A DNA stretch of 64,000 nucleotides from Streptomyces sp. ISL-100 (GCF_018614615.1 NZ_JAGGOK010000070.1:62001-126000), one strand, 5' to 3'; counted from the first letter of the stretch, positions 1 through 8,967 are shown. Program-made: numbers and translations. The notes: generated by a model from the sequence alone, not told the origin.

Positions 1-60
1 CCAAGGGACGGATACCGCTATCCGGCCCAACGTTGAATGGGCATGGGCGACTTGCGGAAT

Positions 61-114
61 CGTCTGGATTAGACGTGCGCGCCATTGACAGCCTGTCAGG
101 CCCCAGGAGGATTC
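61..114 (+). promoter_or_regulatory. Candidate operator and promoter of the GH84 gene
   Basis: A perfect inverted repeat CGTCT-N5-AGACG lies at 61-75. It is followed by TTGACA at 85-90, itself part of TGACAGCCTGTCA, and a weak -10-like ATTCT near 110. The pieces sit 60-110 bases upstream of the ribosome binding site. The repeat does not match the DasR site expected for a GlcNAc gene, so the regulator is unknown. Confidence 0.3.
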
Positions 115-170
115 TGTGGCGTTGTGATGCGCGATCGCCCACAGTTTTCGCCGGGACCTCTGGAGGACGT

Positions 171-2840
171 GTGACGCTCCGCCTGCGCCCGCTCGCCATG
201 CTCGCTTCCGCTCTCGCTCTCGTGCTCGGGATTCCGGCCGCCGGGGCTGCCGCCGACCCCCCGGCCGACACCGACCGAAGATCCGCCCCCGTCATCACCC
301 CGACACCGCAGGATCTCCGGCAGCGCGACGACCGCGTCACCATCACCCCGACGGTGACGCTCGTCGCGGGCGTCGACGCTGATGCCGCCGCCCTGAAGGT
401 GACTCAGCAGGCGCTCCTCGACGCCGGTGCGCACCAGGTCGTACGCGGGGAACGCCCCGTCCCGAGCCGGCTCACCGTGTACGTCGGCGGCCCGGGGGAG
501 ACCCCGCAGACCGCCGGGGCGCTCGAAGCGCTGGACATCGAAGGCCCCGGACAACTCCCACCCGAGGGGTATGTCCTGGGCATCGGTGAGCGCCGTATCG
601 CGCTCTCCGGCAAGGACACGGCCGGTACGTACTACGCCGCCCAGTCGCTGCGCCAGCTGCTGCCCGAACGCAAGGGCCCCGGCGCGAAGGTCGGGGGGGC
701 CGAGATCCGCGACTGGCCCACCACCACGATCCGCGGCGTCATCGAGGGCTTCTACGGCATCCCGTGGACCCACGCGGCCCGCCTCGACCAGCTCGACTTC
801 TACGGCGAGCACAAGATGAACATCTACGTCTACTCGCCCAAGGACGACCCGTACCTGCGGGAGAGGTGGCGGGAGCCGTACCCCGACGCGCAGCTCGCGA
901 AGATGAAGGAGCTCGTCGACCGGGCCCGCGCCCGGCACGTGGAGTTCACGTACGCGCTGTCGCCGGGACTGAGTGTCTGCTACAGCTCCGAGGCCGACAT
1001 CAAGGCGCTGACCGACAAGTTCAAGACGGTCTGGGAGCTCGGCATCCGCACGTACGCCGTCCCGCTCGACGACATCAGTTACACCAAGTGGAACTGCCAG
1101 GCCGACCAGGACAAGTGGGGAACGGGCGCGGCCGCAGCCGGCGCCGCCCAGGCGTACCTCCTCAACCGGGTCAACCGGGACTTCATTGCCACCCACCCGG
1201 GCGCCGCGCCGCTCCAGATGGTGCCGACGGAGTACTACAACGTCACCCCGTCCCCGTACAAGAAGGCGCTCGCCGAGCAGCTCGACGAGGACGTGGTGGT
1301 CGAGTGGACCGGTGTCGGCGTCATCGCGCCGGTCATAACGGTGGCGCAGGCGAGGGCCGCGCGTGACGTTTTCGCGCACCCGATCCTGCTCTGGGACAAC
1401 TACCCGGTGAACGACTACGTCACCAACCGGCTGCTGCTCGGTCCGTACAACGGCCGGGAGAAAGGGATGCCCGCCGAGCTCGGCTCCGGCATCACCGCCA
1501 ACCCGATGAACCAGGCGTACGCCTCGAAGGTCCCGCTGATGACGGTCGCCGACTACACGTGGAACGACGCGGCCTACGATCCGGTCACCTCATGGCAGAC
1601 GGCGATCTCCGAGTACGCGGGCGGCGATGCGAAGACCGAGAAGGCGCTGCGGATCTTCTCCGACGTCAACTACAGCTCCCGCATCAACGCACAGCAGGCA
1701 CCCGCTCTGGCCGCCTCGGTCGAGCGGTTCTGGGAGTCCGGGAACGCGGCCCGGCTGGACCGCGCCCTTGAGGGTCTGCAGAAGTCCCCGGACGTGCTGC
1801 GCGACCGTATCGCCGAGCAGGAGTTCATCGACGACAGCGAGCCGTGGCTCGACGCCGCCGAGGCGTGGGGCGTCGCGACGCGCGCGGCTCTGCGGCTGGT
1901 CGAGCTGGCCCGCGACGGAGACGGCGCCCGGGCGTGGGACCAGCGGCAGCGACTGCCCGGGCTCGTGGCCGCCGCGAAGTCGTTCACGTACACCGACCTG
2001 AACGGGCGCAAGATCCCGGTCGTGGTGGGCGAGGGAGTGCTCGACAAATTCACCGAGGACGCGGCCGCCGAGCACGACCGGCTGCTCGGCGTCAGCGGCG
2101 CCGTGAAGGGCCTCACCAACCTGCCGACGTACCAGGGCAACGTGATCGGGCGGATGATCGACGGGGACGACAGCACGTTCTTCTGGAGCAGCCGGGCCAC
2201 CGCCACCGGTGATCAGGTGACGGTCGACCTGCGCACGGAACGCGAGATCGGCCGTATCTCGCTCGCCATGGGCAAGCCGGGCAGTGTGAACGACTACATG
2301 CGGAACGGGGTGCTGGAGTACTCGTCGGACGGTGCTTCCTGGGAACAGCTCGCGACGTTCTCCGGCAAGCCCGTCGTGACGGCGACGGCTCCGGCAGGTA
2401 CCAAGGCACGGTACGTACGGGCGCGGGCCACCGCGGGGCAGACGAACTGGCTCGTCGTGAGGGAGTTCGCGGTCGAGACGACGGACGCGTTCGTGTCCGG
2501 CGGACCGTCGGCGGCGACGGGCAGCAGCCTGCGCGCGGCGGCCGACGGAGACGTGACGAGTGTCTACCGCGCCGCACGCGCGGCAGAACCGGGCGAGGCA
2601 CTCCAGGTCGACCTCGGCGGGGCGCGCGCGGCGTCGTCAGTGACCGTCCTCCAGCCGAAGGGCAGCTCCGCTCAGGGCGCCGTGCAGGTACGGGCCGCGG
2701 ACGGCGACTGGCGTACGGTCGGCGCGCTCAAGGGCGGCTACGGCGAATTCACGGTGGACGACGAACCGGTCTCGGCCGTACGACTGCTGTGGAGCGAGGG
2801 CGCCAGCACCCCGCAGATCGCGGAGGTGGTCGTCCGGTAG
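171..2840 (+). CDS. Secreted GH84 beta-N-acetylglucosaminidase with C-terminal F5/8-type domain
   Basis: Predicted exo-beta-N-acetylglucosaminidase (hyaluronidase/O-GlcNAcase family GH84) releasing GlcNAc from glycoconjugates outside the cell. The GTG at 171 is chosen because TGGAGG lies five bases upstream and the protein then begins with a signal peptide (LRPLAMLASALALVLG). The open frame reaches back to 33 but that part looks non-coding. Order: signal peptide, a GH20b-like alpha/beta domain (about 40-185), the GH84 barrel opening with TIRGVIEGFYG near residue 190, and the paired acids of the LDDIS motif at about D300/D301, which match the catalytic pair of NagJ-type enzymes. A helical region follows, then an F5/8 type C (discoidin) carbohydrate-binding domain from about residue 660 and a second beta-rich domain to the end. 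At 889 residues it is normal for multidomain members. It stands alone, closed by a strong hairpin. Confidence 0.9.
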   Translation: MTLRLRPLAMLASALALVLGIPAAGAAADPPADTDRRSAPVITPTPQDLRQRDDRVTITPTVTLVAGVDADAAALKVTQQALLDAGAHQVVRGERPVPSRLTVYVGGPGETPQTAGALEALDIEGPGQLPPEGYVLGIGERRIALSGKDTAGTYYAAQSLRQLLPERKGPGAKVGGAEIRDWPTTTIRGVIEGFYGIPWTHAARLDQLDFYGEHKMNIYVYSPKDDPYLRERWREPYPDAQLAKMKELVDRARARHVEFTYALSPGLSVCYSSEADIKALTDKFKTVWELGIRTYAVPLDDISYTKWNCQADQDKWGTGAAAAGAAQAYLLNRVNRDFIATHPGAAPLQMVPTEYYNVTPSPYKKALAEQLDEDVVVEWTGVGVIAPVITVAQARAARDVFAHPILLWDNYPVNDYVTNRLLLGPYNGREKGMPAELGSGITANPMNQAYASKVPLMTVADYTWNDAAYDPVTSWQTAISEYAGGDAKTEKALRIFSDVNYSSRINAQQAPALAASVERFWESGNAARLDRALEGLQKSPDVLRDRIAEQEFIDDSEPWLDAAEAWGVATRAALRLVELARDGDGARAWDQRQRLPGLVAAAKSFTYTDLNGRKIPVVVGEGVLDKFTEDAAAEHDRLLGVSGAVKGLTNLPTYQGNVIGRMIDGDDSTFFWSSRATATGDQVTVDLRTEREIGRISLAMGKPGSVNDYMRNGVLEYSSDGASWEQLATFSGKPVVTATAPAGTKARYVRARATAGQTNWLVVREFAVETTDAFVSGGPSAATGSSLRAAADGDVTSVYRAARAAEPGEALQVDLGGARAASSVTVLQPKGSSAQGAVQVRAADGDWRTVGALKGGYGEFTVDDEPVSAVRLLWSEGASTPQIAEVVVR

Positions 2841-2855
2841 CGGACGTCCGGCGCG

Positions 2856-2894
2856 GCGCGGCCCCCGGGCGATCGATCGGCCCGGGGGCCGCGC
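2856..2894 (+). terminator. Hairpin terminator after the GH84 gene
   Basis: Two exact 15-base arms (GCGCGGCCCCCGGGC and its complement) enclose the nine-base loop GATCGATCG, 15 bases after the GH84 stop. There is no T-tract, as is common for terminators in high-GC actinomycetes. Confidence 0.8.
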
Positions 2895-2970
2895 TGTGTC
2901 CGGCCGTACTGTGGATGTGACCGCCGTTACCTGACGCCTGACGCCGCTTTGCGCCCCCTTTACTCTTGGA

Positions 2971-2993
2971 GGGCGGGATCTTCCGTCCCGCCC
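2971..2993 (+). promoter_or_regulatory. Leader hairpin before the CNNM pair
   Basis: GGGCGGGA at 2971-2978 pairs with TCCCGCCC at 2986-2993 across a seven-base loop, about 100 bases before the start of the CNNM-like gene. It could be an attenuator or part of a longer leader. I could not match it to the M-box or the yybP-ykoY metal riboswitches by eye. Confidence 0.3.
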
Positions 2994-3096
2994 GGAACAT
3001 GTGACCAAGAAGGAGCTGCAGTCCCGCAATGGGTGAGCCTCCCAGTACGAGCCGTGCCATTCCCGCCCCCTCGAACCGTGGGGCGGAGGTGGCACG

Positions 3097-4488
3097 GTGA
3101 TCGAAGTTCTTCTTCTGCTCCTCGCTCTCGCACTCACCCTGGCGTGCGCGTTGTTCGTCGCGGCCGAGTTCTCGTTGACCACGGTCGAGCGTGGCGAGCT
3201 GGAAAGGGCCGCGCAGGCCGGTGAGCGGGGCGCGGTGAGCGCCCTGAAGGCCGCCAAGCGCCTGACCTTCCAGCTCTCCGGCGCCCAGCTGGGCATCACG
3301 GTGACCTCGCTGGTGATCGGCATGCTCGCCGAGCCGTCCCTGGCCGTGCTGCTGCGCGGCCCGCTGGAAGCCGCCGGGCTGCCCGCCGGAGCTGTGTCCA
3401 CCGTCGCGACGCTGCTCGGCGTCGCCCTGTCCACCGTGGTGCTCATGGTGGTCGGCGAGCTCGTTCCGAAGAACTGGGCGATCTCCAATCCGCTGGCCGT
3501 AGCCAAGGTCGTGGCCGGACCGCAGCGCGCGTTCACCGCCGCCTTCGGTCCGCTGATCCGCCACCTCAACAACACGGCGAACCGCATGGTGCGACGCTTC
3601 GGCCTGGAACCCGCCGAGGAACTGGCGTCCGCCCGTACCCCGCAGGAACTGGTCGCACTGGCGCAGCACTCCGCCCGCGAGGGCGCGATCGAGCAGGACT
3701 CCGCCGAACTGTTCGTCCGTACCCTGCACCTGGGCTCGCTGACCGCGGAGAACGTCATGACGCCGCGCGTCGACGTTCAGGCCCTGGAGGCCCGCGCCAC
3801 CGCCGCCGACGCCGCCAACCTCACGCTGGCGACCGGGCTGTCCCGGTTCCCCGTCTACCGGGGCACGCTGGACGAGGTGATCGGCACGGTTCACATCCGT
3901 GACGTACTCGCCCTGGACGAGACGAAGCGGGACCGGACGCCGATCACCGACCTGACCACCGAGCCACTGCTCGTACCCGATTCGCTCCCCGTGGACCGGA
4001 TGCTTCAGCAGCTGCGCCGCAGCCGCACCATGGCCGTGGTGATCGACGAGTACGGCGGCACGGCGGGAGTCGCCACCGTCGAGGACATCGTCGAAGAAGT
4101 CGTCGGTGAGGTACGTGACGAGCACGACCCGGACGAACGCCCCGGCCTCGCGGCCGGTGACCCGTCGCCGGACGGCCACGCGGTGTGGGAAGCGGACGGC
4201 AGCGTCCGTCTGGACCAGCTCCAGGAGATCGGCTTCACCGCCCCGGACGGCCCGTACGAGACACTCGCCGGGCTCATCGCGACGCGTCTGGAGCGTATTC
4301 CGGCGCCCGCCGACCGGCTCGACGTCGACGACTGGAAGATCGCCGTCCTCGATGTGGAGCACCACCGCGCGGACCGGGTCCGGATCACCGCACCCGCACG
4401 CGCGTCGTCCACGACCGCGACAGCGTCCGTCTCCGCCCCCGCTGCCGCCCCCGTTTCCGCAGCGAAGATCGCGGAGGAAGCCCGATGA
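3097..4488 (+). CDS. CNNM/HlyC-CorC family membrane protein, copy 1
   Basis: Integral membrane protein of the DUF21 (CNNM transmembrane) family, linked in other bacteria to magnesium, cobalt or sodium homeostasis; the substrate here is not shown. Start GTG at 3097 follows GGCGGAGG at the usual distance. Order: a DUF21 domain with about four membrane segments (1-190; N-terminal LLLLLALALTLACALFVAAE, then the conserved GELVPKNWAI), a CBS pair (about 210-335; NVMTPRVD, FPVYRGTLDEVIGTVHI, VIDEYGGTAGVATVED) and a CorC_HlyC domain (about 345-435). An alanine-rich tail follows. Length 463 is typical. The stop overlaps the next start by ATGA, so the two paralogues are translationally coupled and may form a heteromer, which is inference from arrangement. 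Confidence 0.9.
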   Translation: MIEVLLLLLALALTLACALFVAAEFSLTTVERGELERAAQAGERGAVSALKAAKRLTFQLSGAQLGITVTSLVIGMLAEPSLAVLLRGPLEAAGLPAGAVSTVATLLGVALSTVVLMVVGELVPKNWAISNPLAVAKVVAGPQRAFTAAFGPLIRHLNNTANRMVRRFGLEPAEELASARTPQELVALAQHSAREGAIEQDSAELFVRTLHLGSLTAENVMTPRVDVQALEARATAADAANLTLATGLSRFPVYRGTLDEVIGTVHIRDVLALDETKRDRTPITDLTTEPLLVPDSLPVDRMLQQLRRSRTMAVVIDEYGGTAGVATVEDIVEEVVGEVRDEHDPDERPGLAAGDPSPDGHAVWEADGSVRLDQLQEIGFTAPDGPYETLAGLIATRLERIPAPADRLDVDDWKIAVLDVEHHRADRVRITAPARASSTTATASVSAPAAAPVSAAKIAEEAR

Positions 4489-5519
4489 CCGCCCTCCAGC
4501 TCGCCATCGGCGCGCTCACCCTCCTTACCAACGCGTTCTTCGTCGGCGCGGAGTTCGCTCTCATCTCCGTACGCCGCAGCCAGATCGAACCGCAGGCCCT
4601 CCAGGGCAGCCGCCGCGCCAAGAGCACCCTGTGGGGCCTTGAGCACCTGTCCGCCGTGATGGCCTCCGCGCAGCTCGGCATCACCATCTCCTCGCTCGTG
4701 CTCGGTGCGGTCGCCGAGCCGGCCATCGCCCACCTGCTGGAACCGCCATTCCAGGCCGTCGGCGTACCGGACTCGCTGATCCACCCGATCGCGTTCGTGA
4801 TCGCACTGACGCTGGCGACGTACCTGCACATGCTCATCGGCGAGATGGTTCCGAAGAACATCGCACTCGCCGCCCCGGTCCCGACCGCGCTGGCGCTGGC
4901 TCCGGCACTGGTGGCGCTGACCCGCGCTCTGCGGCCGGTCATTTTCGGCATCAACGCGTTCGCCAACGTGCTGCTGCGGATGCTCAGGGTCGAGCCGCAG
5001 AACGAGGTGACGTCCGTCTTCACCGACGACCAGCTCGCCCGTCTCGTCAAGGACTCCAGCGAGGCCGGTCTGCTGGCGCCGGCTGACGGTGAGCGCCTGC
5101 GCGACGCCCTGGAACTGGGCAACCGGCCGGTGGGTGAGGTGATGGTGCCGCTCAGCAGGATCGTCACCGTCGACCACACCACCACCCCGCAGCAGCTGGA
5201 GCGGGCGGCGGCGACCTGGGGATTCTCCCGGCTGCCGGTCACCGGGCCGGGCGACGAGGTGCTGGGTTACCTGCACATCAAGGACGCCCTCGGGGTGGTC
5301 GAGCGCACCCGGCCGTTCCCGCGCGGCGTGCTGCACCCGGTGATCCGGGTCGAGATCGACACGCCGCTCGACGACACCATGACCGCCATGCGGGCCGCGG
5401 GCACGCACCTGGCCGCCGTCACCGGCGACAAGGGCACTGTCATCGGCTTCGTGACCATGGAGGACGTACTGGAAGAGCTCGTCGGGCCGGCGGCTGCGGG
5501 CGGGGCGGTCGCGCTCTGA
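4485..5519 (+). CDS. CNNM/HlyC-CorC family membrane protein, copy 2
   Basis: Second member of the pair, 344 residues. It starts at the ATG that overlaps the previous stop, with GGAGGA upstream inside that gene. It has the DUF21 membrane domain (MTALQLAIGALTLLTNAFF, later IGEMVPKNIAL) and the CBS pair (EVMVPLSRI, FSRLPVTGPGDEVLGYLHI, VIGFVTMEDVLEELV), but it ends soon after the second CBS domain. It lacks the C-terminal CorC_HlyC domain present in copy 1. This long-short pairing is common in actinomycetes and suggests a stable partner complex. Confidence 0.9.
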   Translation: MTALQLAIGALTLLTNAFFVGAEFALISVRRSQIEPQALQGSRRAKSTLWGLEHLSAVMASAQLGITISSLVLGAVAEPAIAHLLEPPFQAVGVPDSLIHPIAFVIALTLATYLHMLIGEMVPKNIALAAPVPTALALAPALVALTRALRPVIFGINAFANVLLRMLRVEPQNEVTSVFTDDQLARLVKDSSEAGLLAPADGERLRDALELGNRPVGEVMVPLSRIVTVDHTTTPQQLERAAATWGFSRLPVTGPGDEVLGYLHIKDALGVVERTRPFPRGVLHPVIRVEIDTPLDDTMTAMRAAGTHLAAVTGDKGTVIGFVTMEDVLEELVGPAAAGGAVAL

Positions 5520-5565
5520 CGACGTCCGGCTGAGCTGATCGTGCCGAGACTGTTCCCATCGGGGC

Positions 5566-5582
5566 AAGCGACCGCTTAGTAT
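5566..5582 (+). promoter_or_regulatory. Palindrome overlapping a -10-like box before the acyl-CoA dehydrogenase operon
   Basis: The perfect inverted repeat AAGCG-AC-CGCTT (5566-5577) runs into TAGTAT (5577-5582), a plausible -10 hexamer, 44 bases before the first start codon. A repressor bound here would block the promoter. The form resembles operators of TetR-type regulators of acyl-CoA operons, but no regulator gene lies next to it. Confidence 0.4.
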
Positions 5583-5625
5583 GCGCCGAGCGTGGTACTG
5601 CCTACGGTGTTGTGGAGGATCTCGG

Positions 5626-6594
5626 ATGCAGGCATGGCGAGTGCACGAGAACGGCGAGCCGGGCGAGGTGATGCGGCTCGACGAGGTCGACAAACCCACG
5701 CCGGGCGAAGGGCAGCTTCTGCTGAAGGTGCGCGCCGCGAACATCAACTTTCCCGACGCCCTGCTCTGCCGCGGCCAGTACCAGATAAGGCCGCCGCTGC
5801 CCTTCACGCCGGGCGTCGAGATCTGCGGCGAGACGGAGGACGGCCGCCGGGTGATCGCCAACCCGGCGCTGCCGCACGGCGGTTTCGCGGAGTACGTCGT
5901 TGTTGACGCGGCCGCGGTACTGCCCGCCCCCGAGTCGCTGGACGACGCCGAAGCGGCCGCCCTGCACATCGGTTACCAGACGGGCTGGTTCGGCCTGCAC
6001 CGCCGGGCGCGTATCGAGGCGGGGGAGACCCTGCTGGTGCACGCGGCGGCGGGCGGCGTCGGCAGCGCCGCCGTACAGCTCGGCAAGGCGGCCGGCGCCA
6101 CCGTCATCGGCGTCGTCGGCGGCCCGGACAAGGCCCGTATCGCCCAGGAGCTGGGCTGCGACGTGGTCATCGACCGGCGCAGCGAGGACATCGTCGCCAA
6201 GGTCAAGGAAGCCACCGGCGGGCGGGGCGCGGACGTCGTCTACGACCCGGTCGGCGGCGACGCGTACGCCAAGTCGGTCAAGTGCGTCGCCTTCGAGGGC
6301 CGCATCGTCGTCGTCGGCTTCGCCAGCGGCGCGATCCCCTCGCCGGGCCTCAACCACGCCCTGGTGAAGAACTACTCGATCCTCGGCCTCCATTGGGGCC
6401 TTTACAACACCATGGACCCGGCCGCGATCCTCGCCTGCCACCAGGAGCTGACCAAGCTGGCCGCCAAGGGCGCCATCAAGCCCCTGATCAGCGAGCGCGT
6501 GGCCATGAAGGACGCGGCGGACGCCGTCCAGCGCGTCGCCGACGGCACGACCACCGGACGCGTGGTCGTCGTACCCGAGGGGATGGCCCGATGA
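5626..6594 (+). CDS. NADPH:quinone oxidoreductase-like MDR family protein
   Basis: Medium-chain dehydrogenase/reductase of the zinc-free quinone oxidoreductase type, predicted to reduce an enone or quinone with NADPH in the cytoplasm. The ATG at 5626 is chosen because GGAGG lies eight bases upstream and MQAWRVHENGEPGEVMRL is the usual N-terminus. A GroES-like domain (residues 1-120, with AANINFPDALLCRGQY) is followed by a Rossmann domain carrying VHAAAGGVGSAAVQLGKAAG and a C-terminal substrate part. The structural-zinc cysteine cluster is absent, as expected. Length 322 is normal. The stop overlaps the following acyl-CoA dehydrogenase by ATGA, so the enzyme probably acts on an acyl chain intermediate. 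Confidence 0.85.
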   Translation: MQAWRVHENGEPGEVMRLDEVDKPTPGEGQLLLKVRAANINFPDALLCRGQYQIRPPLPFTPGVEICGETEDGRRVIANPALPHGGFAEYVVVDAAAVLPAPESLDDAEAAALHIGYQTGWFGLHRRARIEAGETLLVHAAAGGVGSAAVQLGKAAGATVIGVVGGPDKARIAQELGCDVVIDRRSEDIVAKVKEATGGRGADVVYDPVGGDAYAKSVKCVAFEGRIVVVGFASGAIPSPGLNHALVKNYSILGLHWGLYNTMDPAAILACHQELTKLAAKGAIKPLISERVAMKDAADAVQRVADGTTTGRVVVVPEGMAR

Positions 6595-7772
6595 CGGACG
6601 CAGCTGAAGTGCGCAGCCTGACCCAGGAGTTGCTGGCGGCCCACCCGCCGGCCACCACGGACCGTACGGACTTCCTCAAAGCCCGCTTCGACGCCGGACT
6701 CGCCTGGGTGCACTACCCGGTGGGCCTCGGCGGCCTCGGCGTGCCGCGCTCCCTGCAGAGCGTCGTGGACGCGGAGCTGGCGGCGGCCGGCGCACCCGAC
6801 AACGACCCGCGGCGCATCGGCATCGGCCTCGGCATGGCCGCGCCGACCATCCTGCGCTTCGGTACGGACGAGCAGAAGCAGAGCCTGCTGCGGCCCCTGT
6901 GGGTCGGCGAGGAGGTGTGGTGCCAGCTGTTCAGCGAGCCGGGCGCGGGCTCGGACCTCGCGGCGCTCGGCACGCGCGCCGTGCGGGACGGTGACGACTG
7001 GGTCGTCGACGGGCAGAAGGTGTGGACCTCCAGCGCCCATGTGGCGCGCTGGGCGATCCTCATCGCCCGTACGGACCCCGACCTGCCCAAGCACCGGGGC
7101 ATCACGTACTTCGTCTGCGACATGACCGACCCCGGGGTCGAGGTCAGGCCGCTGCGCCAGATCACCGGCGAGGCCGAGTTCAACGAGGTCTTCCTCACCG
7201 GCGTGCGCATCCCCGACAGCCGGCGCCTCGGCGCCGTCGGCGAGGGGTGGAAGGTCGCCCAGACCACGCTCATGAACGAGCGCGTCTCGATCGGCGGCTC
7301 CCGCATCCCGCGCGAGGGCGGCATGATCGGCCCGGTCGCCAAGACCTGGCGCGAACGCCCCGAACTGCGCACCCACGACCTGCACCAGCGCCTGCTGGAC
7401 CTGTGGGTCGAGGCGGAGGTCGCGCGCCTCGCCGGCGAGCGGCTGCGCCAGCAGCTCGTGGCCGGGCAGCCGGGACCCGAGGGCTCGGGCATGAAGCTGG
7501 CCTTCGCCCGCCTGAACCAGGAGATCAGCGGCCTGGAGGTGGAACTGCTCGGCGAGGAAGGGCTGTTGTACGACGACTGGACCATGCGCCGTCCCGAACT
7601 CGTCGACTTCACCGGCCGCGACGCCGGTTACCGCTACCTGCGCTCCAAGGGCAACAGCATCGAAGGCGGTACGAGCGAGGTGCTGCTCAACATCGTCGCG
7701 GAACGTGTACTCGGCCTGCCGTCCGAGCCGCGCAGCGACAAGGACATCGCCTGGAAGGACCTGGCTCGATGA
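6591..7772 (+). CDS. Acyl-CoA dehydrogenase, first of a pair
   Basis: FAD-dependent acyl-CoA dehydrogenase, 393 residues. It starts at an ATG overlapping the upstream stop. Visible landmarks are QLFSEPGAGSDLAALGTRAV (flavin and substrate region), VDGQKVWTSSAH, VFLTGVRIPDSRRLGAVGEG in the beta domain, and a C-terminal helical domain ending in RSKGNSIEGGTSEVLLNIVA, where the catalytic base and flavin contacts fall. It is coupled to the next acyl-CoA dehydrogenase by another ATGA overlap. Such adjacent, diverged pairs often make heteromeric enzymes in actinobacteria (as with FadE/ChsE pairs for steroid or branched side chains). A heteromer is therefore likely but not proven, and the substrate cannot be read from sequence. 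Confidence 0.9.
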   Translation: MTDAAEVRSLTQELLAAHPPATTDRTDFLKARFDAGLAWVHYPVGLGGLGVPRSLQSVVDAELAAAGAPDNDPRRIGIGLGMAAPTILRFGTDEQKQSLLRPLWVGEEVWCQLFSEPGAGSDLAALGTRAVRDGDDWVVDGQKVWTSSAHVARWAILIARTDPDLPKHRGITYFVCDMTDPGVEVRPLRQITGEAEFNEVFLTGVRIPDSRRLGAVGEGWKVAQTTLMNERVSIGGSRIPREGGMIGPVAKTWRERPELRTHDLHQRLLDLWVEAEVARLAGERLRQQLVAGQPGPEGSGMKLAFARLNQEISGLEVELLGEEGLLYDDWTMRRPELVDFTGRDAGYRYLRSKGNSIEGGTSEVLLNIVAERVLGLPSEPRSDKDIAWKDLAR

Positions 7773-8878
7773 CTGATCTGCTCTACTCCGAGGCCGAAGA
7801 CGACCTCCGCGCGGCCGTACGCTCCCTCCTCGCCGACCGCTGCGACGCCGCGGCCGTGCTCACGCGGGCGGAGTCGGACACGCCGTACGATCCGCGACTC
7901 TGGGCCTCACTGGCCACCGACATGGGCCTCGCGGGCCTCCTGGTGCCCGAGAAGCTCGGCGGCCAGGGCGCGACGCATCGCGAGGCCGCGGTGGTGCTGG
8001 AGGAGCTGGGACGCAGCGTCGCACCGGCCCCGTACCTCACCGGAGCGGTCGTGGCCGCCGAGACGCTGCTGGGGTGTGCCACCGACGACGCCGATGCGGC
8101 CGTCGCGGAGCTCCTCGGCGCGCTCGCGTCCGGCCGTACGGTCGTGGTGCTCGCCGCTCCCCTGTCCGCCGCTCCCTCAGCCGAACTGTCCGGTGCGGTA
8201 CGGGCGGACGGCAGCTCTCTGAGCGGACGTATCACCGGCGTTGCGGACGCGGCTGCCGCCAAGGTCCTGCTCGTACCGGCCGAGGACGGGCTGTACGCGG
8301 TGGAGACGGGAGCGCCCGGCGTCACCGTCGAGTCACTGACGCCGCTCGACCTGACCCGGCCGCTGGCCACCGTCACCCTCGACGGCGCCCCCGGCCGCCG
8401 GCTCGCCGGCTCGGCGGCGGCTCCCGTACGGCGCGGACTGCTCGCCGGGGCCGGGCTGCTCGCCTCCGAGCAGCTGGGGCTCGCCGAGTGGTGCCTGGAG
8501 GAGGTCGTCCGCTACACCCGCGACCGCAAGCAGTTCAACCGTCCGATCGGTTCCTTCCAGGCGCTCAAGCACCGCATGGCGCAACTGTGGCTGGAGGTCG
8601 TCTCGGCGCGGGCCGCCGCCCGCAACGCCGCCGACGCCCTGGCCGCCGGCAGCGAGGACGCGCCCCTCGCGGTGGCGGTCGCGCAGACGTACTGCTCCCG
8701 GGTCGCGGTGCACGCGGCAGAGGAGTGCGTACAGCTGCACGGCGGCATCGGCATGACCTGGGAGCACCCCGCGCATCTGTACCTGAAGCGCGCCAAGGCC
8801 GACTCGATCGCGCTGGGAGCGCCGGGCCGGCACACGGTGGCGGTGGCGGAGCTGGTGGGTCTGCCGGCACCCCTGTAA
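7769..8878 (+). CDS. Acyl-CoA dehydrogenase, second of a pair
   Basis: Shorter acyl-CoA dehydrogenase, 369 residues, starting at an ATG that overlaps the previous stop. The N-terminal helices (LRAAVRSLLADR, GLAGLLVPEKLGGQGATHRE) and C-terminal helices (YTRDRKQFNRPIGSFQALKH, then ECVQLHGGIGMTWEHPAHLY) are clear. The middle beta domain is degenerate and lacks the usual flavin-binding sequence seen in its neighbour. That pattern fits the non-catalytic-looking partner subunit of alpha2beta2 acyl-CoA dehydrogenases. The operon ends here. A short AT-richer gap with the nickel box follows. Confidence 0.88.
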   Translation: MTDLLYSEAEDDLRAAVRSLLADRCDAAAVLTRAESDTPYDPRLWASLATDMGLAGLLVPEKLGGQGATHREAAVVLEELGRSVAPAPYLTGAVVAAETLLGCATDDADAAVAELLGALASGRTVVVLAAPLSAAPSAELSGAVRADGSSLSGRITGVADAAAAKVLLVPAEDGLYAVETGAPGVTVESLTPLDLTRPLATVTLDGAPGRRLAGSAAAPVRRGLLAGAGLLASEQLGLAEWCLEEVVRYTRDRKQFNRPIGSFQALKHRMAQLWLEVVSARAAARNAADALAAGSEDAPLAVAVAQTYCSRVAVHAAEECVQLHGGIGMTWEHPAHLYLKRAKADSIALGAPGRHTVAVAELVGLPAPL

Positions 8879-8915
8879 GGGTCAGTGGATCAAGCACCCC
8901 TCTACATACGGTTTA

Positions 8916-8934
8916 ATTGCGAGTCATTCGCAAT
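8916..8934 (+). promoter_or_regulatory. Nur (nickel uptake regulator) box before the nik operon
   Basis: The 19-base perfect palindrome ATTGCGAGTCATTCGCAAT fits the published Nur form tTGCaa-N5-ttGCAA (TTGCGA-GTCAT-TCGCAA here). Nur is the nickel-responsive Fur-family repressor of Streptomyces coelicolor and represses its nikABCDE cluster. The box lies 33 bases before the nikA start, where it would cover the promoter. The assignment rests on the motif and the gene context together. Confidence 0.75.
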
Positions 8935-8967
8935 AACTGTTGATCTTGTTTAGGGGTGTGGAGAGCC

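Noticed and set aside
61..75. DasR site for the GH84 gene
   Set aside because: The repeat CGTCT-N5-AGACG does not match the DasR consensus based on TGGTCTAGACCA.
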